Position numbers and translations under genes: made by a program. Below the pieces are notes generated by a model, which worked only from the letters and a program-made list of their open reading frames with translations, made no database searches and had not been told where the DNA came from. A DNA stretch of 64,000 nt, taken from Glandiceps talaboti (taxonomy: Eukaryota > Hemichordata > Enteropneusta > Spengelidae). The stretch is taken from the NCBI RefSeq assembly GCF_964340395.1, contig NC_135560.1, forward strand, positions 21,023,675-21,087,674, written 5' to 3'. This document shows, in pieces, positions 36,713-50,889 of this stretch (its first letter is position 1; every line of letters begins with the position of its first letter).

Positions 36713-39307
36713 ACATTTATAGTTTTTGTCCTCCTAAGGTAAATTTAGTGCCAGAGTACCGTCTACGATCAGGTTAAGATTGTATGTACGGTGTCGGTGA
36801 GCTAAAATGTGATACTGCTTTGAATACTGAAGTCCAAGATAAGCGCTAGCTTACCTATGGAATACCAAATCGAGTGAAGATTTTGAGAAATTGTACTTTT
36901 TACATTCATACATACACAATGATGATAATGGTCTTTGATAATGCTCAAATAATGCTCAAATGTGGAATGTAAAATTTACATTTACAATCATGATGAATTA
37001 ATACACTTTTGAAAAGTAATAGAACAAATGTGAAAGCTATGAAATGTACAAATTTGTAATAATTCCAGAACCCGGTGATTAAAACTGAAATGCATTACAA
37101 TAGTTTTCATTGATTTATGACCTTAAACAGTCACTTTATCATAACAATTGAGTTCTTGTGAATAACTTGTTCAGTTTTTTACTCATACACTCGCCGTATT
37201 TTGATAACTAGATAAACTGACAAGGAACCATTTACATTTAGGGCCATATTCCTTCTTTATTTTCTCAGATTGTTGGCTTTTCATACATTCTAAAACTGTT
37301 CACTCTTCCACGGCATGACGTACTCCGATCGGTATGCCAAGAACGTTCTCAATCGTACACCATCTATCAATCAATTAAATGATACACGTTGTCGGTTATA
37401 TCCGGTCAATTAACAGACACAATATTTACAGTTCTGAAATCTTTACAAATTCATATTTATTTCGTGTTTCTCATAAACATGATACTTTACTGTTGAAGTC
37501 AAGAATCGGAGAATTGGCGAGACATTATTAGTTCAATTTCTGAGTAAAGACTAAAACATATTTCTTTTTACAAACACGTTGAGTATATTTCGCTGACGCT
37601 ATATCTATGCATAGATGACGCTTGACTGGAGTCAACTGAACTCAATGTATGTCCCTCCCATCGACCACAGATAGTCACTACGTATTTAATGTGGTCTGTG
37701 AGAGAATAAACTAACGAAACTTGTGAGATTCTATATTTTTGAAAATAAGGAAGGTTATTCAAATTGAAAACAAAAGTTCAGCCCAGGTAATAAATACAAA
37801 ATTATTAGTTAGATGCGTATATTTAACATGACAAGTTGTAAGGGGTATTATCATGTTATTTATTGCCTATGAAACAGCAACTATACTGAACCCCCCCCCC
37901 CCCACCGCCTTCCACGTGCACACCAAAATGTCATCATGTTTTGCAAATAGATTGTTTGTAAATCGCTTGAATGGTTTGTAAATACGATCAGTGACTTTGT
38001 CAGTGTATTGGGTTCCTTACTAAATATACTAAATACAAGAATATTGGCATCAAAGTGGTTATCAAAGTTGGTTATTGAAGCAATTGAAAATGACATATGT
38101 ATAGATAAAATGGAGACTTGCCAGAGAACAAAGTCAGTAAACATGCAGATGATACACAATGAATTGAGATGAAGAATCAAATCTCTCTCTAATTGCATTT
38201 ATCTGGAGGTAACACAGTGGCCATAACAGGGGAATTGTGCGAAGATGCTATCTTGGAATTCAAGATGGGAGAAAGAAGAGGGAGAGGCGAGGAGGAGGAG
38301 GAGCAGATGGAGAAGATGGAAGGGCTTTCCTTTTTTTCAGTATTTACTCTTAGTATTGGCAAATGACAATTGTTATTATCCTTGTTGTTAAGTGTTTAAT
38401 AGAAATATATGCAAATAGTTTATGTATTGTAGAAAAATGTTCATGGTTTATTTAGTAGTGTCAAATTCCATCGTTTAGTACTGGAAACGTTAAGAGTGTA
38501 AAACTATAGAAGTTATTATTAGCATTTTTATCAATTCCCTAAAATCAACATACAAGCTTACAATAGTTGCACTTCTTTCTGAAAACCAAATACTGTCAAT
38601 ATCTTCTTTCCAATTTTCAGTCCCTCACATGTAATATCACTAAACTTGTTGCTATCTGTTTCTAAACTAATTAATCCGTTTTTATCCGTCATTAAGTTAA
38701 TAACTGTCTTTGCCTGTATCGGTTACAGTTATGGGTACTGGAATGTATTTCTTACAATAAATTGGAAATACTCGTAATTATGGACTGTTCCCTTCTTTGG
38801 AACATTTGACATGTTTTCATTTAGTGTAGTTCACAGTCCTTGTACTCACGAACTGTATGCAATCATTCAATATACACAGTATCTATCCTGTAGTATGTTA
38901 GTCATAGTACAAGCTAAGTCATGTGTAAACTTTCGATTTACAAATTACAGTATCATGCCACGTTTTCCTTCCATTCATGCAGAAAACTTATCATTTGGAT
39001 ATGATATCTTTTTAGTTATTATATTATTTTTCCTGGTGGGGGCAATGTTATTAAAGTATAATTGCTAAGCACTAAGAATGTTTGTGAAGTACCTAACGTT
39101 CCATTGCACCGGTATTCGTTGCTAAATTGCAATTAAATCGATGTGTTTAGAATCTCCTTCGAAAGGGCTTATTACGTAAATGGTCGAGTGCACAAGCAGA
39201 GCAAAGGCGTGTCACACAGGGTTAAAGTACAGAAATGTAAGATATTTCAACAAAATGCCCTCATCGTCGACTGTTTTCACTGTATTACGTTCTTAAATTT
39301 GAATATC

Positions 39308-39436
39308 TGCCTGTCTAGCTGTCTGTCTGTCTGTCTGTCTGTCTGTCAGTCTACATGTCTCTCTCTGTCCGTCTCTTTCTCTCTCTCTGTCTCTGTCTGT
39401 CTATGTCTGTCACTCCCCTCTCTGTCTCTCTCTCTG

Positions 39437-39470
<34 letters not shown>
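39308..39470. repeat. (CTGT)n/(CT)n imperfect microsatellite
   Basis: CTGT units grade into CT-rich sequence ending in about 13 CT units. Confidence 0.95.
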
Positions 39471-39473
<3 letters not shown>

Positions 39474-42400
39474 GGAAGAAATAATGAAACTTAATTAGAT
39501 ATAAAGACAAAATATCAAAGTAGAGTCGAATAAAGAATGGTATATTTTGAGGGGAAAGAGGGACGATAAGTACACATATGACATACATGTAAGAACCCAA
39601 GAGTGTCACAAACATATAGATGTGTATCTCTTTTAAGTTATGCAAATCGTCAGTGTTATGTCTGAATATAGCAGTGAGTGAATAATATTAGAATACGATT
39701 ATTTGCTAGACATGGATGGTTCGTTGTTAAAATGTATGATTACATTAAATTGGATTACGAATCAAGGTTATCCATTAATACATGGGGAATTATAGAATTA
39801 ATTCAGTAATTTATCCTAGCATTCCAACAGTAACAATTAAGCGATAAGAACCAATGTTAAGCAATTTCTCCTCCAATACGAATTAAATGCCTTTCTTGTA
39901 CTTTATCAAATCTAATCTCAGACCGCTGCTTTCAATATTACCTAGATTTCAAGGAAATCCAAAATAGCAGTCCAAAATTATAACAAGCGGCTATTAACGA
40001 AATAAGTTTTGAGTTTGAAATTGCATGGATGTGATTTCATCTTTCCTTTTTTCCCCAATTCACCACTCTTTGACCAAAATGTGCACTCCGAATAATTGGA
40101 ACGTTGCAGCATAGAAATTAGGGGTTGATCCCATCCAGTTATTTCTTAAAAGTAATTTAAATATTAATAGATGTATGTCACTGTGAATGTAGACGACTTT
40201 CATTATGGCTGTATCTAGGAGACAATTAAAACGGGTGAAGTGACAGGTTTTCTTCAATCAAGTTCGACAGGAGAACATAGAAATAGGAGTATAAATAATA
40301 CACAAAATGGACTGCACTCTTCGTTTTGATACGGTTTAATTCAACTTACACATGACAGCCTAGAGTTTCTATTGTTGTTCGAACATGCAATCAGTTTTCC
40401 GCTCAGTATATATATAAGTTTTCAAAGCAGTTTCTTTTCCAGTTGGCGCACAAAATATACATGACTGTCAATTTGTGAAAGAACTTAGGCGGGCAGCAGA
40501 TGATGTAAAGGGGACGAATTGAAAGCCCGATGATTCATCGTGTCCTCGGGGCCTCCAGCGAGTAAAGAAAATGTGGGATTTTCGTCTTACTGCAAACAGT
40601 GAGAACAACGGCATGGCTACTATTCTATTAATTGGCACTAGTGTCTGTCTGAAAGGTCCAATTTAGCGAAAGAATGAAATGTGAATGGTTGTTCAATTAA
40701 AGACTGTTCGGGCGAACGGTCTACAGATGTCACCTATGTCTCTCAAGCGATTTGAAATCCATAGCATCATTGTCTGGCTTGTCGACAACTCGCTTCTGAG
40801 CAATTACCTCAGACGAAAAAATATGAAATTGTTGCGACTCAATTGACCGTCATCCTTTTACAAGTTATTTGTCAGTTATTATAACTTAATCCAGGTTGTA
40901 ATACCGCCTATTAGACGCAATCATAAGTAATAATATTTTTACTGACGTCCGGTTTTTCAAGCTCCAAGAGCCGTCAATCAAATTTATTGAAATAGAAGGA
41001 ACTTTAATTTGATTCTTCTCTTTTTCACTGGATTGGCATCCCATGTTATGCTTTCATCTTGGACAATTGTGAATGATGTTGTAAGGGTAAAACCTTACAT
41101 TACCTTGCATTACATTGATTGTGCATGTATTCAAGCTCACAGCACGCTTACAGGACAAATGTCCCTAGCAGGAATTCGAGAATTTTCCTGCTGGAGACAT
41201 GTTGCATGGAAGGCATTTTTTCCAGCTACAAACTGTGTTGAACACAGAACCGTGTTTTTGGCTGATAATTGACAAGCTCGTCTCTGCAACGTGCTGCGAT
41301 GGAACTTCCACAAGCGCAACCAGAGTGTCCCCTCTGTGAGTTACAATCAACGATGGAGTAACCACGATGTTGGGGGTAAAGGAACTTCTATGCCCCCAAA
41401 GTGCTAGGACATGTTTTTTTCCACTCGCATCAAACAGTGTTGGAATGTTTGTATATACACTAGCCACAATGTTTCCTATGATAAGCAATTTTTGTCCCAT
41501 AATTCTACGGGGGGGGGGGGGCTCCTACTAGTCCTCTGTAACCTCGTTCGCCGATGAACTATTGAATTATGCATTTGCATGAATTGCACTGCTCCAAAAT
41601 TCCCTGTTGTCGTCTGCTGAGCGTTAAATCATTTCTGGCGGGAACGCCTAAAAGGTCATACTTTACTCTTACTTAAACGGATGCAAGTTGATTGATTCGA
41701 ATTATCGCTTAATGCTTGTCAGCGACAAACAAATGCAGTCAGAAATTGGAAATCGCTTGTCAAGCAGAACTGAATTTTTATAAAAGAAAATTTCTTTGTG
41801 ACATGAAGATTTTGGACGTTTTTAACATAAAGGCAATTTTTTCTACAAAATAAATCTAAGTGATTTTACCGTCAATTGCAATTTTGTAGATTATTTGCTC
41901 ATCTTGATAATGGATGTCGTCAAAATAGCCCCTAATTTTCTCGCGCAGGAATATGCTTCCATTGTTTGTCTACGTGGAAATTAGCACATGAAATCGTTGT
42001 CATCATGGCGATCTCACAAACAACATAACTTGATGAAGAGACAAATTGTATGCGGTTATCTTTGGAACTGGCAAATAGACCAGGTTAATCGGAGAAGTGA
42101 ACTGCTGTGTCACAGAATATACAGTATTCAAACACGGCATTCCATTTTCCACTATCAGCACTTGAATTGACGAAAATATTTTACGGATTACACTTAAAAT
42201 ACTCACAATAATTTTGCTTTTGTGGGCTATCACTAAAGAGGTCGGGGCAAACTGGAAAACGGCAAAGGTGACGGGTTAGGCTGCGTGTAGAGTGTGGTAT
42301 TAGAACGCGACATGCCACTCACTGCATGTTTTCTCTCCCTAAGCTGGATACCGGCATAGCATCAACATACTAACAGTTCAAACAGTTACAGCTTACCACA

Positions 42401-44510
42401 GTACATGAAGCTAAATAAGGATGATCGCAATACGCACACAATCTTTCCCTAGCTATTTATCTACTGTCTAGTAGAATGGCAACACAATATGTAACATTGC
42501 TTTCAGTGACTTCTCCTGTACTGCTAAATTTTGGGAGATCCTCAAAATTTTCTATTAATTTTAAATGATAAAGATGCATTCCTTGCATATTAATCAAATT
42601 GCCACAGGAATTATAATTGGAATACGTATGGATACAATGCCATTGATATAGAACTTGGCGCCAAAACAGTGGCAGACTACAAGTAGGAAGTTTGTATTTT
42701 AGACCCTAAAAGCTGCCTATTTCCGCGTTGATATATTGTCTCAGCTCAACACGTGACGAAACTCGGTTTAAAAGACCATGATACATTTAGCAATTATTGA
42801 AGCATTCGCCTCGTTGGCAGGGCACATAATCTTTTCAAAAGTCCAACCTTATCCATATTCTTGTTAACGCCTCATTTCACCTACGAGTACACAAGGATGG
42901 TGCGTGACGGCAGCTACGCTGTAAATGACCCATTCATGAAGGAATGCCCCCGCTTTACATCTCCATGGAAACACGTCATCTTACATCAAATACAATCCTT
43001 TTTTAGGGTTTTTTGGCATACTACTTCAAAATACCGAAATTCTGATAATAAAATATTTTAAATTCAATATCTCGAGACAGGGTTAAAGAAAATTAAACTG
43101 TACGAAGCCGCGTGTACTTGAGAGTGGCTTGTATATCATAGAATTCAATTTAAAAAAAACATCAACCCATTAAAGTATCAAAAATTGCTAAATGCACATA
43201 GAACACTTTATGAAAACAAAACCTTGATATTTCTTACCGAGCTTGCGACGTTTCTATCCCTACAGCAGCGGCCAGTAGCAGCCAAATAACAATACGATAG
43301 CATAGAAGTGGCGCTCCACGGCCTCATATTACCAAATCTACGCATCGTTTTAATTTAACTGGGGAGTTACTGTTTCTAAATGGAGAAATTTGAAGCATTG
43401 GTGCATGTGTAAGTGTGACAAGTCCACTGGAGTGTAAAAAATAGTCGACATACAATACCGTTGCATACCCCTCAGCGCAACATTATAGATGCATCATTCC
43501 TTGGAGTAGAGTCGGCGTAAGCCAACGAAAACTTACCCAGCGATGCTAGAAAACGCCAGCACCAACAGAGCATTGTTCCATTTGAATCCGTCTACACGTA
43601 CGACACACCGATAACTTTGATATGCGGTCCTGATATACGGTTTACGCTGTTGGATTTACCAAGAAGATTGGAGAGATGTTCACTAGTGCTCCAGGCTATA
43701 TCTCCGTTGTTGCGGACCAAACCATTTTTATAGGAGGTAATACGGCTACTGTCGAGGGGCAGTTTTGAGCTAAACGTATGGAAGGGTTTAAATTTGATAT
43801 GAATAGCTGATATTGAGTGTTTGCAGGATGGTTGACCCCGGTGACCTGTGGATCACTATTAACAGATATAGCCTGTGTTTTTATGAAACCACTTCTGTAA
43901 CCCCTGTTACTTAATGGCTCCTCCTTTTCTGTAACTGAACAGATGCCAGGGAAGAGAGACAGACGGTCAATTTGGTCATATTTGGGAAATGTTTAATATT
44001 TGCAACGGAGACAATTGCATGGCAAGTGGAGAAATGTGGTGAGTTATTACCGAGTCCCATAGTGCGAGGAATTTATACAGTCATGTGTGTCTCAGCGTCC
44101 AGCTTTACGTCTTGCCAGCAAGAGTGTCAGCAACATCCTTACTAATTAGTTTTCAGGTCGCGTTTGTCCACCATACAATTTGTGAATTCGACACCAGCGT
44201 GAGTAAATTACTCCCACTGCAGAAAATACCAGTTAATAGGCAATGGTAACAATTGGGTATTTGAGTAACATGGAAGTGCCAGTTTTTCACACGCATCAAT
44301 CACCCAATAAACATGTTTTAGTTCATAAAATCAGAATAAAGTGGAGTATGCGTATTACCCCATCAATTTTTAGGCTAGGTTTTTTGTTAACAATTTCAAT
44401 ATCTGCACTTTGTAGTTATAAAAAAAAAATACTTTTAGCAACGTTTCAAGCTATTATATGTTTCCGCTTTGAAAAATATATCATATAAAATATATATATT
44501 ATATAGAGAC
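39471..44510. other. spacer, repeat-poor
   Basis: About 5 kb with few microsatellites and slightly higher GC near 40.4-43.9 kb. The only frame of note is 41165-41500 on the minus strand. It may hold regulatory sequence, but nothing specific is shown. Confidence 0.4.
41165..41500 (-). other. 111-codon ATG open frame, unrecognised
   Basis: An ATG-to-stop frame of balanced composition (TPNIVVTPSLIVTHRGDTLV, then LVEVPSQ). No splice sites, neighbours or family are recognised. A frame this long is not rare by chance over 64 kb, so it is listed only as a candidate. Confidence 0.2.
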
Positions 44511-44793
44511 AGACATACATACATACATACATACATACATACATACATACATACATACATACATACATACATACATACATACATACATAAATACATACAT
44601 AAATACATACATATATACATACATAAATAAATACATACATACATACATACATACATACATAAATACATACATACATACATACATACATACATACATACAT
44701 ACATACATTATACATACATACATACATACATACATACATACATACATACATACATACATACATACATACATACATACATACATACATACATAC
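44511..44793. repeat. (CATA)n microsatellite, ~280 bp
   Basis: About 70 CATA units with AATA and TATA variants. Confidence 0.97.
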
Positions 44794-45706
44794 AAATAGA
44801 TAAATGTGTCCTTATTTAGTTATCTGTTTTTAATTACTTTATGCACTTACTTATTAATTGTATGAGTAAGAGTATTTGTGTGTAATAGTTTTCAAACATT
44901 ACTTCATAAGTTGTCATTAAACTTATATAAAAATTACTGCCAGTTCTAATCCTCCATCAAAATAAGGTTAAAATATATGTCTAATTTTTGACAATGCAAG
45001 TAGTTTGACTGAAAGGTTGAAGAGCAAACTTTTAGACATTACAACGAATATAGTATATATGCAACCCTACTGAAATACCAAGTGTGTGTTTATACCTGGA
45101 GACAGCTTGAGATTTCCGAGAGGTCCCTAGCCAGGTCAATAATGTATTTTTCACAAGTCTGTTTAGGTTTGAGATGTTCACTTTAGACCAAAATATCCCG
45201 TGCATAATTGTTTGTTTATATGAAGTGTAACTCTTAAGTTGTTTCATGCTGTTCAGATATACTGAAGCGATAGTCAACTTAGCCTCGACATGAAAGCAAA
45301 GAAACACCACCCACTGCAAATGGCATTTATGTGAACTTTTCCGTGTAACTTTCTCGCCTCCTCACATTGAACATTGTAAAGTGTTGCCAGGTTACGTTAC
45401 ATTTTCACTAGTGAAACACTTTTTTAAAAATCTGTTGAAGTTCAAGGATAAATCGTGTACAAACTTGATTATTCTTCTCATATTTTGAGAGATATTGAAA
45501 ACATAAGTTTGTTTGATTGACATTCTTGTCGCAATATGTACATTTGCATTTCTTTACGTCCAGTGTACATATGTATTTTCTATGTCAAACACTAATTTGC
45601 TCTTAAAATACATCGACTATAGTCATAATCACATCATACCAATAACAGACCAAACGACAACAACAACGATAGAAAATAATGCAATCCAAGTACAGACTAG
45701 ATGTTC

Positions 45707-45982
<276 letters not shown>

Positions 45983-46126
45983 ATCCATCCACTATATAAT
46001 ACTGAATGTTGGCCCTGAATTCGTATTAACTGCCATATGATGTAAGATTCCAGTCTTTAGAACTTCTTAGAATAGAAAGCATTCTAATTGAATTTTTTTT
46101 AATATTATTTGTCTTTTACGTGTCAG

Positions 46127-46306
46127 CGTAACTATTTGTCATATGACGGTGCGTGTTTACGCCACTATTCAAAGAAAATAGCAAATACTAGATGTAACAT
46201 TCATGAATGGTATTTTGAATGTGAAATGTACTTGTTCAGCTTTGGTTTCCCTTATGTACCTGTCAGTCAACACTGTTTTTACAGCCGAGATGTAGAGTTC
46301 ACCTAA
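46127..46306 (+). CDS. possible terminal exon, unidentified
   Basis: After an acceptor-like GTCTTTTACGTGTCAG there are 59 codons in phase 0 ending TAA, with four cysteines (DGACLRHY, NTRCNIHEW, FECEMY, QHCFYSRD). Composition is protein-like, but no upstream exon is found. Could be chance. Confidence 0.22.
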   Translation, partial: RNYLSYDGACLRHYSKKIANTRCNIHEWYFECEMYLFSFGFPYVPVSQHCFYSRDVEFT

Positions 46307-46440
46307 GGAAGTATTTTTCTACTAGGATTGTGGTTGTGAATGTTTTTAAGAATACTGATATTTCAGTCCTTCACATATTTTTTTTGAAGGATACCTTCTC
46401 ATCTCTTTGGGGTTTCGATTTTCGTAGAAAAAAATTGATA

Positions 46441-46575
46441 CATTTTACATCATAATCTTCAAGTTTTGGTTATCGCTTTACAACTAGTGAAAATACTGCA
46501 AACATAATTGTTATCCAAGGGTTTTACAAATGTTACATTTTTATCAGAAAAATATATCAAAAAGGTGTAAGAAAA
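46441..46575. repeat. dispersed repeat 1, copy B
   Basis: Same-orientation copy of 18808-18953, diverged by substitutions and small indels. Element type unknown, and no ends or target duplications recognised. Confidence 0.8.
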
Positions 46576-46866
46576 TAAAAAAAAATATAGATGAAACGGT
46601 GTTGAAGGGACTCTTTTGTACAATTTAATCTGTTCGTTCTTTTGACATGTCAATTAGTCAATTAGTCATTCAATTAGTCAATTATAATAATGACTATTAC
46701 CTACTTGGTACATATCTCGTGTTATAATGCTGCTGCAATTGTTGACAAATTGTAATAAGGTTTACATCTGTTATCATCTTTAGTAAATAAAGACAACAAA
46801 TAAATGAAAAAAAAGAAATACCCGAATATAAATCATCAATCTGTATGTAATGTTTCTTTTTCCCTT

Positions 46867-46993
46867 CTCTCTCCCTCTCTCCCTCTCCCCTCTGTCTGTC
46901 TGTCTACCTGCCTGCCTGCCTATCCCTCTCTCTCGCTCTCTCTCACTGTGTCTCTCTCAATGTGTGTCTCTCTCTCACTGTCCCTGTGCCTCT
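46867..46993. repeat. CT/CTGT-rich low-complexity tract
   Basis: Imperfect CTCT, CTGT and CTGC units. Confidence 0.9.
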
Positions 46994-47051
46994 CTACACA
47001 CATATACGTGTAGATGAATATAATATACATAATATATATATGTATACAGCA

Positions 47052-47056
<5 letters not shown>

Positions 47057-47139
<83 letters not shown>
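47057..47139. repeat. (TA)n microsatellite
   Basis: About 40 TA units. Confidence 0.97.
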
Positions 47140-47142
<3 letters not shown>

Positions 47143-50110
47143 GTCTAGCAGTTGTCAAGTGAATGAATGCTGGAATTAATAAGAAGTACCCTAACACTAA
47201 GTAATACTTGAATCACATAAATACATCGAATGATCATGTTCACTGGGATGACAAAGATGTCTAGGTCTAGCAAAAGTAGAATTTTAATGATTGTTACTTT
47301 AAATTGGATTTACAGGGGTTGAGTAGACACGGAGTTGTCAGAGAATTGAAAACAAGTCAGGGGAAAATTAGCATTAACATCATTTGTTTAGATTAGAATA
47401 GATGAAATATCACACGAAAATGTATTTAAAGGCATAATTTTATGACATAACCTTGGACTGGTAGGCTTAGAAAAATATGTGACACGCCCTATTCTTGCCT
47501 GTAGGCGAGCCGTAAACTTACAGCACGTACATGATATGACGTGCTGTCAGAATCAATCAACGAGTAAACTGCCACTCGGTGAAACGAGAGTGACAGGTCT
47601 GCTCCCCCGATCTTCGATGCAGCTGCCCAAAAAGTGATGTAAATACGGCTGAAATGATATCATTGCTTGTCAATCAGCGTTATTCAATTACAGAAATTAA
47701 TGTACTTATTTTGTGTTTTGCAGTCTATTTCAATTGGCCGTCAAACTAGTGATATAATAGTCTTCGTGCTAAGTCTCTCCATAGACGAGTACCTGTCAAT
47801 TGTAATGCTGTCAGTTGACTCAGAGCGACTTAAATCGAATCGGAGGCGGCGAAAGTAACCCCCTTTTATTTCCGTTAACCTCCACAATGAGGCTATTGTG
47901 GAAGAAGTGATGTTTTTGTTACAGAGAGTGCGACTTGACAGCTCAACAATAGTCGAGATAATCTAATCGTAGAGCTGCTGTTGGAGTGTTCAAATCCAAA
48001 AAAAAGGAGAAAAAATGAACAAAGCTTCGGGGACTGCAAAGGAACAAATTGCATTGAATAGTTGTCAAGCTACACTCCTATGTAATGCTGCTTCGTGAAA
48101 AGAACACTTTTCCACAATTTATTGACACGGTTTACATAAAAATACGACTTTCACTTCTTCACTGAAATATAAAAACAAATGATGATGTACTACAAGAGTT
48201 CAACATCTGATTACAGTTGTACACTATGGATAAATCGGTCTACTGTAGTAGACATATTTTTAAAAATTAATAGGAACACAAATGCTATTGGGTAAAACAA
48301 TTATATGCTGTTTTTCGTGATTTAGTGATAAATCAAATTTCTCTTTCCGGACGCCTACGACTTACTAGTACAAATACTATCCTCGTATGAGTTCTTAACA
48401 AAACATAAATATTTGGATTTTATCAAACAAACCTTATCATTACTTAAATAAACGTTGATATTTTCTATTATTTGAAAAAATAAATAAAACGTTTTGTTTT
48501 TATGCATATAACTTGTTGGGTTGGGTTAAAGAAAAAATAAAAAATCTGTAATTACAATTGGTTAAGCAGACGCCTCTATCAATATTTATTTTACAGTTAT
48601 CTTTCAAATTAAATTTGTTTATTACGAACTGTAAAAACAGCATTTGGCAAAAAGTCACATTAATATTTATATACATTGTATAGAAAATAACATGTTTGGA
48701 TGAAATGAATCTAAGTTAGGTACCAGTGATTCTGAGACTCTTAAATTAAAAGCTATGTATGTTAGAACACTGTGTTGATATCAATATACAATATATACAC
48801 TATATATATATATTATATATACAAAATAGACTATGTATACATTATATATAAGAAACTAAACCAGTTGCGTTAAATGAGTAACTAACCAATCAAAGAACTA
48901 ATTTCGAATTTATCCAATCTATGTCTTACTATCTAGCGAACTATAAGTATCTAATGGAAGTGATCAGATGAATTGACTACCAATAGTTACTTCTGGATAT
49001 TAAACTTATACAATCCAGTTAATTTTTAAAGAAAAAATCTCAACGTATTCTGTTTGCCTTTCATAAATAGTCTGCATTTATTTCATAAGAAACATTTTTT
49101 TTATAAAGTTCTCATTATACACTAGAGATTGTACGGTTGAACCGTATTCGTCTATTCCGTGATAAATATAAATCGAATTATCCGTACAACTAGTTTAGTT
49201 GCTCCTTAAAACAACACGGTCATGGGGAACTTTTTTCATTTAATGAAATAGGAACTAATTTCCACTTCATATAATCAATTGAATAGATTTATAGTGAAAT
49301 GCCGTAGGCTAGACAAACCACAACACATAGCATTTCTAATTTAGTTTAGGACTGCACAGTGTCAAAGGAAATTGACGACTGTCAGAAACAATGTCTGCCC
49401 CCACCTTGTCGATTACCGAAATGAACGAGGGTCGTCAATGGGATGATGTTGATTTCATCCTGGGAATTCAGTACTAATTGGACGACCCATAGCTTTTCTA
49501 AATAATTATGACTTGCCCGGTGCTAGTGGGACGTGGTCCCTCGCCTACCTAATTAAAATCACTCTGAATGTTTCTATAATGTCCATGGCCATGCTACATA
49601 AGAAATACATGACCATAAAACGCACAGACGATGTTATATCAAGTATAAACAAAACGTCTCTTGAGTTTGATGTACACCAGATATATGCGTTTTTTCTTGC
49701 GGTCATACGTTTCAATACTAAACACAGAGTCCACTTTATTCAAATGACAAAACCTGGTAGCATTTATTGATCATTTCAAGCACAGACCCGGCCACATTAT
49801 TGTCGAATGCATCGGTTCGTATTTATTCGTAACATATCAAAAATCTTTCTCCATCTGTGATCATCCGTACACCAGGCCAATTCCTCTGGTTTACTCTATT
49901 GATCCTCTGCAAGTCACAGACGTGCAACGGTTTCCATTCGGATCCCAACCCGTTGTATATTAGTTCCCCTCCCTCTATCTGTCAAATACATTCAAATCTA
50001 GTCGGTTTTGTCAATCATTCCACAGTTCATCGTATTTACACATTACCAAACCAACTACTGACCCATCGAAACAACATGACAGCCAGTCATGCAAAAGATA
50101 GATCGACCAG
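47140..50110. other. spacer; possible regulatory patches
   Basis: No exon recognised. 47460-47960 and 49300-49500 are less AT-rich, with a 9-base-stem dyad at 47520-47547 (ACAGCACGT ... ACGTGCTGT) and several TGACAG/CTGTCA motifs. These could be cis-regulatory, but this is conjecture. Confidence 0.35.
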
Positions 50111-50253
50111 CCAGTCAGTCAACCAACCAACCAACCAACCAACCAACCAACCAACCAGCCAGCCAGCCAACCAACCAACCAACCAACCAACCAACCAACC
50201 AGCCAGCCAACCAACCAACCAACCAACCAACCAACCAACCAACCAACCAACCA
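50111..50253. repeat. (AACC)n microsatellite with AGCC variants
   Basis: About 35 units, mostly AACC with grouped AGCC variants that recur, giving a higher-order pattern. Confidence 0.95.
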
Positions 50254-50730
50254 GGCAGCAAGCTAGACATGCACTCGCATAGTGCTTCGATACATCAGGC
50301 TGTCGTATAACCAAAAGTGACTTCATTCAAATTAAACAAATTACTTAATCAACCGACGATTAAGCGAATTAATGAAGTAATTACTAAATATAGATGAAAG
50401 TTAATGAACGATTTAATCACTCAATCGACTCCTGAACTGAATCAATCAGAACAATTAACTAACCTGTCCTATACAAATTAATACATCCAAGTCATATACT
50501 GATTGAAACGTTGCGTGCCTAGATCCCTGTATTTAACACCAGTGATTCATACAGTTAGTTGTCAATACGAGTTTCATGCAATTTTCATTCTCTTTAATTT
50601 TGTTCTAAGACGAAATGTTTCGACATGCTTGGTGCGACATACGATTTGGCCTTTCCAAGCCATTCTCACAAACTAGAGCTGTTATTACTTCCGTGACGCT
50701 GCCAAATAAAGCTCTTGGCGGTGCATTTCA

Positions 50731-50889
50731 ACACTAAAATCAAAATCATTAACACCCATACAAACATTTCATCAAAATCATTTACACCCATACAAACATT
50801 TCAACACTAAAATCAAAATCATTAACACCCATACAAACATTTCAACACTAAAATCAAAATCATTAACACCCATACAAACATTTCAACAC
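50731..50889. repeat. ~41-bp minisatellite, about 4 copies
   Basis: The unit contains CATTAACACCCATACAAACA followed by TTTCAACACTAAAATCAAAAT. Two inner copies are nearly identical and the outer ones shorter. Confidence 0.9.

Larger units (their letters stand above)
32154..39307. other. spacer, dispersed repeats only
   Basis: No exon recognised. Holds the paired dispersed repeat 34893-35115/36489-36712, the palindrome near 36374-36480, a poly-C run at 37891-37902 and a GA-rich patch near 38270-38320. Confidence 0.45.
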
